DNA of 64,000 nt from Bos javanicus (Eukaryota > Chordata > Mammalia > Artiodactyla > Bovidae): positions 61,511,689 to 61,575,688 of the forward strand of contig NC_083881.1 of NCBI RefSeq assembly GCF_032452875.1. The letters are read 5' to 3'. The notes below the pieces were generated by a model. That model searched no databases, was not told the origin of the DNA, and saw only the letters and a list, made by a program, of their open reading frames with translations. The position numbers and the translations under genes are program-made. Of this stretch, positions 45,803 to 56,429 are shown one piece after another; positions within the stretch are counted from its first letter, which is position 1, and each line of letters begins with the position of its first letter.

Positions 45803-48782
45803 CAGTATGAAAAGGCAAAATGATAGGATACTGAAAGAGGAACTCCCCAGGTCAGTAGGTGCCCAATATTCTACTGGAGATCAGTGGAGAAATAACTCCA
45901 GAAAGAATGGAGGGAGGGAACCAAAGCAAAAACAGTACCCAGCTGTGGATGTGACTGGTGATAGAAGCAAGGTCCGATGCTGTAAAGAGCAATACTACAT
46001 AGGAACCTGGTCCATGAATCAAGGCAAATTGGAAGTGGTCAAACAAGAGATGGCAAGACTGAATGTCGACATTCTAGGAATCAGCAAACTGAAATGGACT
46101 GGAATGGGTGAATTTAACTCAGATGACCATTATATCTACTACTGCGGGCAGGAATCCCTCAGAAGAAATGGAGTGGCCATCATGGTCAACAAGAGAGTCC
46201 GAAATGCAGTACTTGGATGCAATCTCAAAAACGACAGAATGATCTCTGTTCGTTTCCAAGGCAAACCATTCAGTATCACAGTAATCCAAGTCTATGTAAC
46301 CCAAGCAGTAACGCTGAAGAAGCTGAAATTGAATGGTTCTATGAAGACCTACAAGACCTTTTAGAATTAACACCCAAAAGAGATGTCCTTTTCATTACAG
46401 GGGACTGGAATGCAAAAGTAGGAAGTCAAGAAACACCTGAGGTAACAGGAAAATTTGGCCTTGGAATACGGAATGAAGCAGGGCAAAGACTAATAGAGTT
46501 TTGCCAAGAAAATGCACTGGTCATAACAAACACCCTCTTCCAACAACACAAGAGAAGACTCTACACATGGACATCACCAGATGGTCAACACCGAAATCAG
46601 ATTGATTATATTCTTTGCAGTCAAAGATGGAGAAGCTCTATACAGTCAGCAAAAACAAGACCAGGAGCTGACTGTGGCTCAGACCATGAACTCCTTACTG
46701 CCAAATTCAGACTGAAATTGAAGAAAGTAGGGAAAACCACTAGACCATTCAGGTATGACCTAAATCAGACCCCTTATGATTATACAGTGGAAGTGAGAAA
46801 TAGATTGAAGGGCCTAGATCTGATAGATAGGGTGCCTGATGAATTATGGAATAAGGTTGGTGACATTGTACAGGAGACAGGGATCAAGACCATTCCCATG
46901 GAAAAGAAATGCAAAAAAGCAAAATGGCTGTCTGGGGAGGCCTTACAAATAGCTGTGAAAAGAAGAGAAGCAAAAAGCAAAGGAGAAAAGGAAAGATATA
47001 AACATCTGAATGCAGAGTTCCAAAGAATATCAAGAAAAGAAAGCCTTCTTCAGCAATCAATGCAAAGAAATAGAGGAAAAACACAGAATGGGAAAGACTA
47101 GGGATCTCTTCAAGAAAATCAGAGATACCAAAGGAACATTTCATGCAAAGATGGGCTCGATAAAGGACAGAAATGGTATGGACCTAACAGAAGCAGAAGA
47201 TATTAAGAAGAGGTGGCAAGAACACACAGAACTGTACAAAAAAGATCTTCACGACCCAGATAATCACGATGATGTGATCACTCACCTAGAGCCAGACATC
47301 CTGGAATGTGAAGTCAAGTGGGCCTTAGAAAGCATCACTACGAACAAAGCTAGTGGAGGTGATGCAATTCCAGGGGAGCTATTTCAAATCCTGAAAGATG
47401 ATGCTGTGAAAGTGCTGCACTCAATATGCCAGCAAATTTGGAAAACTCAGCAGTGGCCACAGGACTGGAAAATGTCAGTTTTCATTCCAATCCCAAAGAA
47501 AGGCAATGCCAAAGAATGCTCAGACTACCGCACAATTGCACTCATCTCACACGCTAGTAAAGTAATGCTCAAAATTCTCCAAGCCAGGCTTCAGCAATAT
47601 GTGAACCGTGAACTTCCTGATGTTCAAGCTGGTTTTAGAAAGGGCAGAGGAACCAGAGATCAAATTGCCAACATCTGCTGGATCATGGAAAAAGCAAGAG
47701 TTCCAGAAAAACATCTATTTCTGCTTTATTGACTATGCCAAAGCCTTTGTCTGTGTGGATCACAATACACTGTGGAAAATTCTGAAAGAGATGGGAATAC
47801 CAGACCACCTGACCTGCCTCTTGAGAAATTTGTATGCAGGTCAGGAAGCAACAGTTAGAACTGGACATGGAACAACAGACTGGTTCCAAATAGGAAAAGG
47901 AGTTCGTCAAGGCTGTATATTGTCACCCTGTTTATTTAACTTATACCCAGAGTACATCATGAGAAACGCTGGACTGGAAGAAACACAAGCTGGAATCAAG
48001 ACTACCAGGAGAAATATCAATCACCTCTGATATGCAGATGACACCACCCTTATGGCAGAAAGTGAAGAGGAACTCAAAAGCCTCTTGACGAAAGTGAAAG
48101 CGGAGAGTGAAAAAGTTGGCTTAAAACCCAACATTCAGAAAACGAAGATCATGGCATCCGGTCCCATCACTTCATGGGAAATAGATAGGGAAACAGTGGA
48201 AACAGTGTCAGACTTTATTTTTCTGGGCTCCAAAATCACTGCAGATGGTGACTGCAGCCATGAAATTAAAAGACGCTTACTCCTTGGAAGGAAAGTTATG
48301 ACCAACCTAGATAGCATATTCAAAGGTAGAGACATTACTTTGCCAACAAAGGTTCATCTAGTCAAGGCTATGGTTTTTCCTGTGGTCATGTATGGATGTG
48401 AGAGTTGCTGAGCGCCAAAGAATTGATGCTTTTGAACTGTGGTATTGGAGAAGACTCTTGAGAGTCCCTTGGACTGCAAGGAGATCCAACCAGTCCATTC
48501 TGAAGGAGATCAGCCCTGGGTGTTCTTTGGAAGGAATGATGCTAAAGCTGAAAGTCCAGTGCTTTGGCCACCTCATGCGAAGAGCTGACTCACTGGAAAA
48601 GACTCTGATGCTGGGAGGGACTGGGGGCAGGAGGAGAAGGGAACGACAGAGTATGAGATAGCTGGATGGCATCACTGACTCGATGGACATGAGTCTGAGT
48701 GAACTCCAGGAGTTGGTGATGGACAGCGAGGTGGGGTCGCAAAGAGTCGGACACGACTGAGCGACTGATCTGATCTGATCTG
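45803..48782 (+). mobile_element. BovB (RTE) LINE, nearly full length, ORF frameshifted
   Basis: A 2.98-kb BovB bounded by a perfect 11-bp target-site duplication ATGCTTTAAAA (45792-45802 and 48783-48793), with a (CTGAT)n 3' tail. The usual element is about 3.2 kb, so only a little of the 5' end is absent. The remnant ORF has an apurinic-type endonuclease part (about 45960-46720, with TGDWNAKVG and GSDHELL) and a reverse transcriptase part (about 47300-48100, with PIPKKGNAKE, AGFRKGRGTRDQ, the catalytic YADD at about 48031, and a 3' [13 protein letters not shown] segment). Reading frame shifts near 46300, 47050, 47690 and 48400 break it, and a TGA stands immediately before YADD. It is inactive. 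Sense strand opposite to ATP6V1C1, in intron 1. Confidence 0.95.
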
Positions 48783-48821
48783 ATGCTTTAAAAAAGTTTT
48801 GTTTTTTTTTTTTTAAAGGCG

Positions 48822-48955
48822 GGATCCCCAGGTGGTCCAGTGGTTGGGACTCTGCTCTCACTGCTGAGGGCCCAGGTTCAATCCCTAATCAGGGAACTAA
48901 GATCTGCAAGACACTTGGTGCGACCAAAAAAATAAATATTAATAAAAATATGTTG
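48822..48955 (+). repeat. CHR-type SINE
   Basis: Sense head 'gatccccaggtggtccagtg', B-box 'ggttcaatccct', A-rich tail '(aaataaat)n'. Confidence 0.83.
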
Positions 48956-49014
48956 TGCTTTGTTCTGACAGTCTTAAGTTACTTAAGCTTTAGCATGTTT
49001 CATTCAAGGCTGGC

Positions 49015-49096
49015 AATGGGCTGGCCAAAAAATTCTTCTGGGTTTTCTTGTAAAATCTTAAGGAAAAACCCAAAAGAAAATTTTGGCCAGCCCAAT
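49015..49096. repeat. Mariner-like palindromic MITE
   Basis: About 80 bp folding end to end on itself: left arm 'gggctggccaaaaaattctt', right arm 'gaaaattttggccagccc', with an apex near 'gtaaaatcttaagg'. It matches my memory of ruminant/mammalian mariner-derived MITEs (TTGGGTTGGCCAAAAAGTTC type). Confidence 0.8.
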
Positions 49097-50073
49097 ACTT
49101 TGTTAGGTTAGGTCTAAATCTTTACTCTGGGGCTAACTTAGCCCTACCAGTTAAGATCTGATTTTCCTGGGATTCCTCCGGATGCCCCAGGGATTCATAA
49201 GGTATTCATAAGCCCTTCAGCACCATGAGCTCTGCCAACTGTCTAGTTTAAAGCTCTCTAGTCATTCTTTTGCTGGAATGTACCTGTGCCTGAAGCATGA
49301 GATCAAGGTCTTTTTATCTCACTGGGAACTGCAGCCATAAAGAATCCAAACGCCAGTTTCCAAAGGAAACGCAATGCAACCACCAGGGCACTGCACTGAG
49401 AATATGAAGACGTGGAATCTAATCCCAGTTCTGCATGTCATCGTCTGCATAAATGTCTTCATTTGCAAAATGAGAGGATTGGATTCCCACATCCAGGATC
49501 CTTTTTTGCTTCTATATTCCATCAATCTATACTGGGTAGGACCCAGGACCCTTTTATTTTCTTGTTAAATCCTTCAAGTGAATCAGACGATGAGTCAGGT
49601 TTTAGAACCACTGTAGTAGAACAAGCATTTCCATGATTAGTGAATTATACAGTAAATGTTACATGAAATGGCAACCGTTCCTTAATAAGATGGCTACATG
49701 TCACATCATCACAAACAAGAATCACACAGTATTGTCAGGTCCATAATGCAGGAATGATTTTTGTTCTATGGAATGTAGAAACTTTAAATGTATCAACTCA
49801 CTTTTCGCATGCTTTCAATGGTGGCTTATGAACTTAAAAAATAAGTGAAAAGCAAAATGACATATGAAATCAAGTACAGAACAAAACAAAATCTGGGTAA
49901 ACTATTGCTTTGCTCAAGAAACACACAATTTTATTTCATTTGTGAAGGACAGAATACAGAGGATTTTTAAATGCCATATATATAAATAGGTGGGTTTGTG
50001 ACCACAGTGTAGAGTCCTGATTCACTCCCAAAACTTCTTGAAAATTTTTTCCAGGGCTAAAAAGACTACTCTA

Positions 50074-50190
50074 GGGACTTCCCCTGGAGGTCCAGTGGTT
50101 AAGACTCCACCTTCCAATGCAGGGACAGGGGTTCGATCTCTTGGGAGCTAGGGTGCCACAAATTTGTTTTTTTTTTTATTTAAAAAAAAA
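50074..50190 (+). repeat. CHR-type SINE
   Basis: Sense head 'gacttcccctggaggtccag', B-box 'gggttcgatctct', and a T/A-rich end. Confidence 0.83.
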
Positions 50191-50211
50191 TTGCTTTAGG
50201 TAATGGGAGGC

Positions 50212-50345
50212 TGTGCGTGTTAAGTTGCTTCAGTTGTGTCCAACTTTTTGTGACGCTGTGGACTGTGGCCCACCAGGCTCCTCTGTCCATGGATTCTCCA
50301 GGCATGAATACTAGAGTGGGTTGCCATACACTCCTCCAAGGAGGA
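50212..50345 (-). repeat. Truncated Bov-tA/Bov-A
   Basis: 'gtgttaagttgcttcagttg' to 'ttgccatacactcctccaag'; the head is lost. Confidence 0.85.
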
Positions 50346-50652
50346 GCAGAAAGAAAACAAGGCACATGATGAGATTAAAAAAATCGAGCAGAATACACTG
50401 GAGGCACAAGAGAAACACTAGTCACATTTCTTAAACACTTCTATCTGTCTGACTGCAATAAGTATGCTTTTTTTTTTTTTAAACAGTAACAAGTCTTTTT
50501 CAAAATGGAGGGAAGGAAAGAAGAAAGGAAATCCTGGTTCAAAGCTCAGAACCTGTTTATTTCATTACTGTATCACCCACTTCTAAGAATTTAAAGGCAG
50601 TGGATTATTTTCCAATCACAAGTGATTAGGATGCGAAATAAAAAGAGTAAAG

Positions 50653-50765
50653 CAGGGACTTGCCTGACAGTCCAGTGGTTACGCCTGTGCTTCCAGTGCA
50701 GGGGTCATGGATTCAAGAGCGCTCAAATCCCACAGAATCCCCAAAATCCCCTACTCCAAAAGAAG
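50653..50765 (+). repeat. CHR-type SINE (diverged)
   Basis: 'gcagggacttgcctgacagt' and 'ccagtggttacgcctgtgct' mark the head; the body is short. Confidence 0.7.
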
Positions 50766-51686
50766 AGTAAGTAACAACTATCATGATAATACAAGAGGTG
50801 AGGATAATAAACTCAAACAGCTACTAGCACTTCTTCTGTGGATGAAAGTAAGAGCCTGACCAAAGACAGGGGCAACCACAGAAAACAGGGCATCCCAGTA
50901 AGTGCTCCAATATTTAACTGCTTTCAAGAAACCAACACCTCAGTCTCTGAAATGCAACCACCTTTCACAGTAAATTTAAATTTCACAGTGAAGACTGATG
51001 GGGGTCTACATGCAAAAAAAAAACATTCTTTTACAGTCCTTGAAAATACCAAGCTGTTCACTAAAGTGGCTTATTTCAACCTGCACAAGGAGGAATACCT
51101 CAGATATCACGAAGTATCACACAGCCTTCCAACTGTGACACATCAGCGTCGAACAGAACTGATCACAGTGTAAAACAGCCCCAATCCATCCTTCTTAAAA
51201 GGCTGCTAATCCTTCCCCGGAAATTTTAATACCACACAAATAAAAGGTAAGAATAATTACCTGAATGGTAACTTCTGCATGAATGAATAATTCTGAATGC
51301 TAAATTCTATCCTTCAACAAGGAAACATCTTAACTGGGATTGTTGGAGGGGCTTACTCACAATAAAATTTGTTTAAATAAAAGCTTCCAATAACAACAAG
51401 GAATTCTACCTCTCCAGGGAGACTTTGGTGATTTATATGTAAGTTTGAAACTGTTAGGATACACACCTTCTTTAAATCAATCTTAACTTTTGTGTTCTCT
51501 TGTCTTCAACTGAAACAGCACTTATAGATGGCCTATAATCACATTAAGGATTACCTGAACTTCATGCCATAAATATACTGAAATGTGAAAGACTTTTAGT
51601 AGATGTATTTTATAAACAGCCATCTTTTTTACATCTTTGTATCTGGCTAGAAGTACATTTGGAAAAGCCAAGCCTTACTTAGGCAT

Positions 51687-51955
51687 GTTAATGCTAAGCT
51701 GCTTCAGTCGAATCCGACTCTGTGCAACCCCATAGACAGCAGCCCACGAGACTCCCTGGTCCCTGGGATTCTCAAGGCAAGAACACTGGAGTGGGTTGCC
51801 ATTTCCTTCTCCAATGCATGAAAGTGAAAAGTGAAAGTGAAATCGCTCAGTCATGTTCAACTCTTAGCGACCCTGTGGACTGCAGCCTACCAGGCTCCTC
51901 TGTCCATTGGATTTTCCAGGCAAGAGTACTGGAGTGGGGTGCCATTACCTTCTCC
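51687..51955 (-). repeat. Bov-A2 SINE (dimer)
   Basis: Reverse Bov-A2 of two A monomers joined at 'gaaagtgaaaagtgaaagtg'. Perfect 11-bp target-site duplication TACTTAGGCAT at 51676-51686 and 51956-51966. Confidence 0.93.
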
Positions 51956-52424
51956 TACTTAGGCATAGATGCCATCATAAAAACAGAAACAGGCCAGAAA
52001 GATAACAACACATAACACAATGTTAAAAAAAAAAAATCTCTTGCAATTTCTGCTAAAGCAAGTTGAATCCACAGACAGGCAAGGAGATCACTGTACCATT
52101 ACTGAAAGGAATCACCAGAACCTTCGGAGCGCCCAGACACTTCCTCTCTGCCACAGGCAACTCAACACTGACCCAGGGAGCAAACAATTCCTTCCATGCC
52201 AGGAAACTCCCTGACTCTACACTCATTGTCTCCCAAAATGTTACTTCCCTTCTCTTTCAGGTTGGTATCTGATAATAGTGACTGAATCACAACACCATGT
52301 TTCTCACCAGAAGGTGTTAATATCTCTAAGACGATGTATTCTAGCCTGAAATTCAACAAGCCAAAGACTTGAAACAAGTTTCATCACTCAAGTAAGCTTG
52401 AGATCCTGTTTCCTGGTAATGACA

Positions 52425-52590
52425 ACCACTTATTAAATATGTGCTATGTTAGATCAGTACTCAATATGCTAAGCACTTTTATACTTGATTCCTTCAAGGA
52501 AGATGGTATCACCACCCTTATTTGCAGATGAGAGGGCAGTTAATGAAGTCTTGCCCAAGGTCACAGAGCTAGTGACTACATACATTTTAC
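52425..52590 (-). repeat. MIR-type SINE
   Basis: 'atttgcagatgagagggcag' and 'gcccaaggtcacagagctag'. Confidence 0.72.
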
Positions 52591-52739
52591 ATGCAAGTTT
52601 ACTAAAACACTACTCTTAACCTCTATGCCCCCAACATATAGTAGAGGGCCTGTCACTAAGAAGCACTCAGGTATATGTTCAACAGATAAAGGATGCCATC
52701 GCAAAGGGTGCTGCACAACCAAATGGTACCTCTCTCCTT

Positions 52740-52878
52740 CAGGAGTTTCGAAATGTCTGGGATCATTTTAGGTTGTCCCAATGTGGGGGTCACTACCATC
52801 ATTTAGCGGCTGGTGGCCAAACAAGAGGCAGTTCTGTCCACAATGCCAACAGCACCCATGAAGAAACACTAAACTATA
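52740..52878 (+). repeat. Possible MER5-type fragment
   Basis: 'cgaaatgtctgggatcattt' then 'aggttgtcccaatgtggggg' follow the MER5A order but are badly diverged. Confidence 0.4.
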
Positions 52879-54411
52879 GGCTAGCCCATTAACAACAACA
52901 ACAAAAAACTGTCATGGTTAAGTCAATCCACCTATTAACCACCTTTATTTACAAATAACTTCCTATTCATGGATAGTTTGCATAAAATATCTTAAAAGAT
53001 ACATCATCCTCTTTCTATAAAATACCATTTTTACATTTGTCTAGCATCTTATTTTCAAATACAGAGCTAAGGTTGTATCTTCTGGTCTATGATGGAACCA
53101 AAGCACCTCTCCTCCACTGCCCTAAGGACTCCTCTTGGAACTCAATAAATATACAGCAGATTTGCTACACCTGTGGAACAGAAATTTGCTTCATTATCAA
53201 GATCAGAGTTTGAATTTTCTAGTTCCAAGGATCACTCATGTCGAAAGGAAAATTTAGATTGCCTGGTGAAGAGAATTTAGATTGCCTGGTTTCACCGCTT
53301 GAGCTGTCTTTCCAAGAGCACCATGCTAATGGTTTACTGTGTCTTTAAAATATCAGTGAAATGTGAGCTGAACATGAATTAGATTGTAAATGAAAAGGTA
53401 TAAAGTTGCACAGCCAAAGAGTGAAAAAGGTTTACTCTGGCAGACAGATCAGAACACGTACAAGAACAAAATTCAACTAAGAGGTATGTATTTCCATGGG
53501 GTCACAAACAGTCAGACACGACTGAAGGACTGAGTACACACACACACATTTGGTGCAAACTGTAGTTACCCCTAAGCAGACTCAAGCTCAAAAGGAAGAC
53601 TGATCACTTAGGGACTGTGGACCAGAAGGAGACCCTTTGGCAAAGGTTTATTTTGGCATTCCAGCTTTGCTCTTTGGCCAATGCAATTATTTCCAAAGTT
53701 GTGGAAATAATCAGGGAATCAGACTTTTGAGGCCCAAATGTTTCTTTTTAGGTAGAGAGAACTAATGTAAATAAGGCTCCGAAGACTGACATCAAAAAAT
53801 AAAAGTGATCATTTACTGCCCAGTTCTATACACGAACCATCTAGCTCGCGGCATTTAGTCAGATCCCGAGTACTGTTTCTTTAGATTTTATCTAGTCCCT
53901 GAAAGATACACCAAAAGAGAAAAAGATCCGGGAGTTCTGAGACATAAACCCGAGGTTCCCTCTTTCGGCACCATTTGAGACGTGCTGGTTGCCAGAGAAC
54001 CGTGATTGACAAGCTGAGCACCTTTTGCCCACCCTGCTGCTTATTATCTCCTCCACCTGAACTGTAAACTGAACAGCTTCACCCAAACTAACTAAAAAAC
54101 GGTTTTTAAAGCACTGACCACCGCTGCAGAATCCCTTTGAAGCTGTCCTACTCAAGTTTCACCGAAAGTGCTGAATCAAAGGTAAGAATGCACTAGGAGA
54201 AACTCACCCTTCTCTCTAGAGAGATTGTGGTTAAGTACTGGGCAGGTAATTGGCAGTCAGAAGACAGTAGAAGTTATGCTAGACTTAAAACACATCATTT
54301 GATCTGTTTCTAGGTCCAAGAGTCTATCTAGATAGGTCCCGGTCTATACGATGAATGGCACTTTCATCTACTTCCTCTCAAAGACCTGTGAGAACAAAAC
54401 AAACAAGAAAG
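52879..54411. other. Intron 1 segment, mostly unique
   Basis: A Bov-A tail fragment lies at 53495-53555 ('acagtcagacacgactgaag' followed by AC repeats). Otherwise nothing recognised. Confidence 0.5.
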
Positions 54412-54690
54412 GGGCTTCCGGGGCAGCCCAGTGGTGAAGGATCTGCCTCGCAACGCAGGGGACATGGGTTCGATCCCCGGCCAGGAAGATCCCACATGCC
54501 TCAGGACAACTAAACCACAACTACTGAGCCAGCCCGCTAGAGTCTGTGCTTCACAAAAAAGCACACAACTCGAGAAACCTGCACACCACAGCTAGAGAGT
54601 ATCCCCCCGCGGCAACTAGAGAAAGCCGGCTCACAGCAAGGAAGACCCAGCGCAATAAAAAACAATAATTAAAAAAAAACAAAAAACGTA
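54412..54690 (+). repeat. CHR-type SINE (near full length)
   Basis: Sense head from 'ggggcttccggggcagccca', box B 'gggttcgatccccggcc', long body, and A-rich tail. The head keeps internal Pol III A- and B-box-like motifs. Confidence 0.88.
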
Positions 54691-54842
54691 ATTCCTGTGA
54701 CTGTTGTTCAATAAAAGGTATTCGGGAGTAGATGACAGTACCAAAGGATAAGTTCAGAAGGCCAAAACAGTTCACAACTCCTTCACAAAGGAGTCTCCCC
54801 AACCCCCAAATGATCCAACATCTGTGTACTTCAGGGCTGTTT

Positions 54843-54856
54843 GGGGGGGGGGGGGG
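54843..54856 (+). repeat. Poly(G) run of 14
   Basis: Fourteen consecutive G on the plus strand (poly-C on the ATP6V1C1 sense strand), about 0.7 kb inside intron 1. Likely unstable in length and hard to sequence. Confidence 0.9.
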
Positions 54857-55543
54857 TAGTTACAAAAACCCTCAGTGAGGGATGCAAACACAATCTAATC
54901 TTTTCTCCCCTTTGCTCCTGCGTTTCTCAGGTGATTCAATTTGCCGGTGTGACTCTCTCCTCCAGTTCCTTTTCAGAGTTTCTTGCCTACTCTTCCCCCA
55001 TTCTAATTAAACAACAACAACAAAAAAAAAACACTGAGTTCTCTGGAATCCCGTTTTTTCCCCTGTCACAGGGACCCTGCGTCCTCGGTGAGGGTCTCCT
55101 AGACCCTCTAAACTGCCATCACCTTACTCGCAAGCACGTACGCCCAGGGGAGGCTGTCCCGCTCGCTGTGACCTCACACACACCACCCCGTATCCTCATC
55201 TGGGCCACTCTGTTACCTTTCGTCCCCCGGAGCTAGGATTCGCTGTGACCCTTACCCCAACCCAAGGAGAAACGCCTCAGACCCGCAGTGTTTATGTCTG
55301 CCTCTGCCACAGAACAGCCCCTAGGGCCCTTTCTCTTTTCCCCTCCTTCCATTCCCCTTAGAGACAGAACCCAGGCCCACGGCGGCGACAAACTCGCGCC
55401 GAGAAACTGGACACGGCCGCCCAGCCGGCGGCTCCAACGCCACAGCCTCGGCCCCCGCGCGCGCCCCCATCCTTCCCAAGCCGCGACCACAGCGCGAGCT
55501 TCGGCCCGGCCGGGGTTTCCGAGGGGAGGTAGCCATCGCTCAC

Positions 55544-55690
55544 TGACCCAGGGAAGTGTCAAACGAGGACGTGCCGGCAGTAACAGGCAGAGAGGCGGAC
55601 AGCCTGGCAGGCGTTAACGGCTCAGCGCTCCATCCCCTCCCCGACCTAAGCTCCGGCCTCACGGCTTCCTCGACCGCGGCGCCTACGGAG
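55544..55690 (-). other. ATP6V1C1: ATP6V1C1 exon 1 (non-coding), 5' end approximate
   Basis: The donor GTGAGC after '...gggtca' puts the 3' edge at 55544. The transcription start is inferred from the island's centre and the E-boxes just upstream. It joins exon 2 at 40501 across a 15-kb intron. No ATG precedes the main start in the 35 nt of exon 2 leader. Confidence 0.6.
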
Positions 55691-55693
55691 CAA

Positions 55694-55701
55694 GTCACGT
55701 G
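55694..55701. promoter_or_regulatory. CLEAR-type E-box GTCACGTG
   Basis: GTCACGTG in context 'caagtcacgtgccagc' matches the CLEAR element (GTCACGTGAC) at 8 of 10 positions. TFEB/TFE3/MITF bind such sites in lysosomal and V-ATPase genes. It sits just upstream of the inferred start. Confidence 0.7.
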
Positions 55702-55712
55702 CCAGCCGGGAC

Positions 55713-55724
55713 GGTCAGCTGACC
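55713..55724. promoter_or_regulatory. 12-bp perfect palindrome GGTCAGCTGACC
   Basis: An E-box (CAGCTG) embedded in a perfect palindrome that keeps the GTC/GAC flanks of a CLEAR site. It lies 12 bp beyond the CACGTG box, so the two may act as a pair. Confidence 0.55.
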
Positions 55725-56429
55725 ACGGCGCGCTCCGCCCCGCCTACGTGCGCCGCTCCGCCTACGCGCGCGCCACTGCGCAGCCGCCGCGGCCGAGCCC
55801 ACGGAAGAGGGGCGGGGCTGGGAGGCTCCCCGGGGAGCGGGGGAAAGCCAGAAGTCTGAGCGGGCAGAGCTCTTCCGGGGAGGGTGGGGTTTCTGCGTCT
55901 GGAGTTCTGCCCGCCACCTGTGAATTTCATCGCTGCCATCCTTAAGGTTACCCCACTTATTTTCATGTTTCTGCGGCTTGGAATTTGCCTTCAGACTTCT
56001 CCACTCAGGATTTTCTTCGGACAGCCCGGTTTTCTGAGTAATATCCTTAAGAGTTCCCTTCAGCCTCTGATTCACCTTTTCCTTCCAGTCCACTTCGAGT
56101 TAATTCCATAAATGTCCTTGGAGCATTTACTATACGCTCGTCATTGTGCTCATTATCTTAGGATTGTCTACCGACGTGAATCACTCCTTGCAGGAGAAAG
56201 CTTGTAATCTTGTTCAGGCGTCTGTGAGGCCTGTGATAAACATCGGATAGTTGGAACCACAGTAGATAAAAATGAAAACCAAACAAGGTTACAGGGCAGA
56301 GGCACGGACAGGAGAAATCATGTCCTCTGGGAGAAAAAGATAGCAAACCGCTCTCCTGATATTTCATATTTCATTAGCTTGGGAAGGTAGGTGGTATTAT
56401 TCTGGTTCAGAACATAGTTTAGAAACGTT

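Larger units (their letters stand above)
55380..55890. promoter_or_regulatory. ATP6V1C1: CpG island / ATP6V1C1 promoter
   Basis: Dense CpG dinucleotides and GC-rich text stand out sharply from the AT-rich surroundings (for example 55431-55515 and 55735-55800). There is no TATA box at the expected place, as in a housekeeping promoter. It contains exon 1, its donor, and two E-box motifs. No upstream gene on the opposite strand is visible, so a bidirectional promoter is not supported. Long open frames here on both strands result from GC content. Confidence 0.88.

Noticed and set aside
46217..47732. 294- and 240-codon frames as novel enzymes
   Set aside because: They are the endonuclease and reverse transcriptase parts of a frameshifted BovB, not host genes.
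54412..54490. A tRNA gene (A- and B-box-like motifs, 'ggttcgatccccgg')
   Set aside because: It is the tRNA-Glu-derived head of a CHR SINE, followed by the SINE body and A-tail. No cloverleaf with an acceptor stem is present.
55233..55945. Overlapping open frames of 100-130 codons on both strands in the CpG island
   Set aside because: High GC content removes stop codons in all frames. The peptides are Arg/Pro/Gly-rich with no recognisable domain, and the region is better explained as promoter and non-coding exon 1.
55900..56130. A divergent gene sharing the CpG island
   Set aside because: No donor-bounded exon or conserved peptide seen on the plus strand after the island, only a short frame at 55884-56111 without features.
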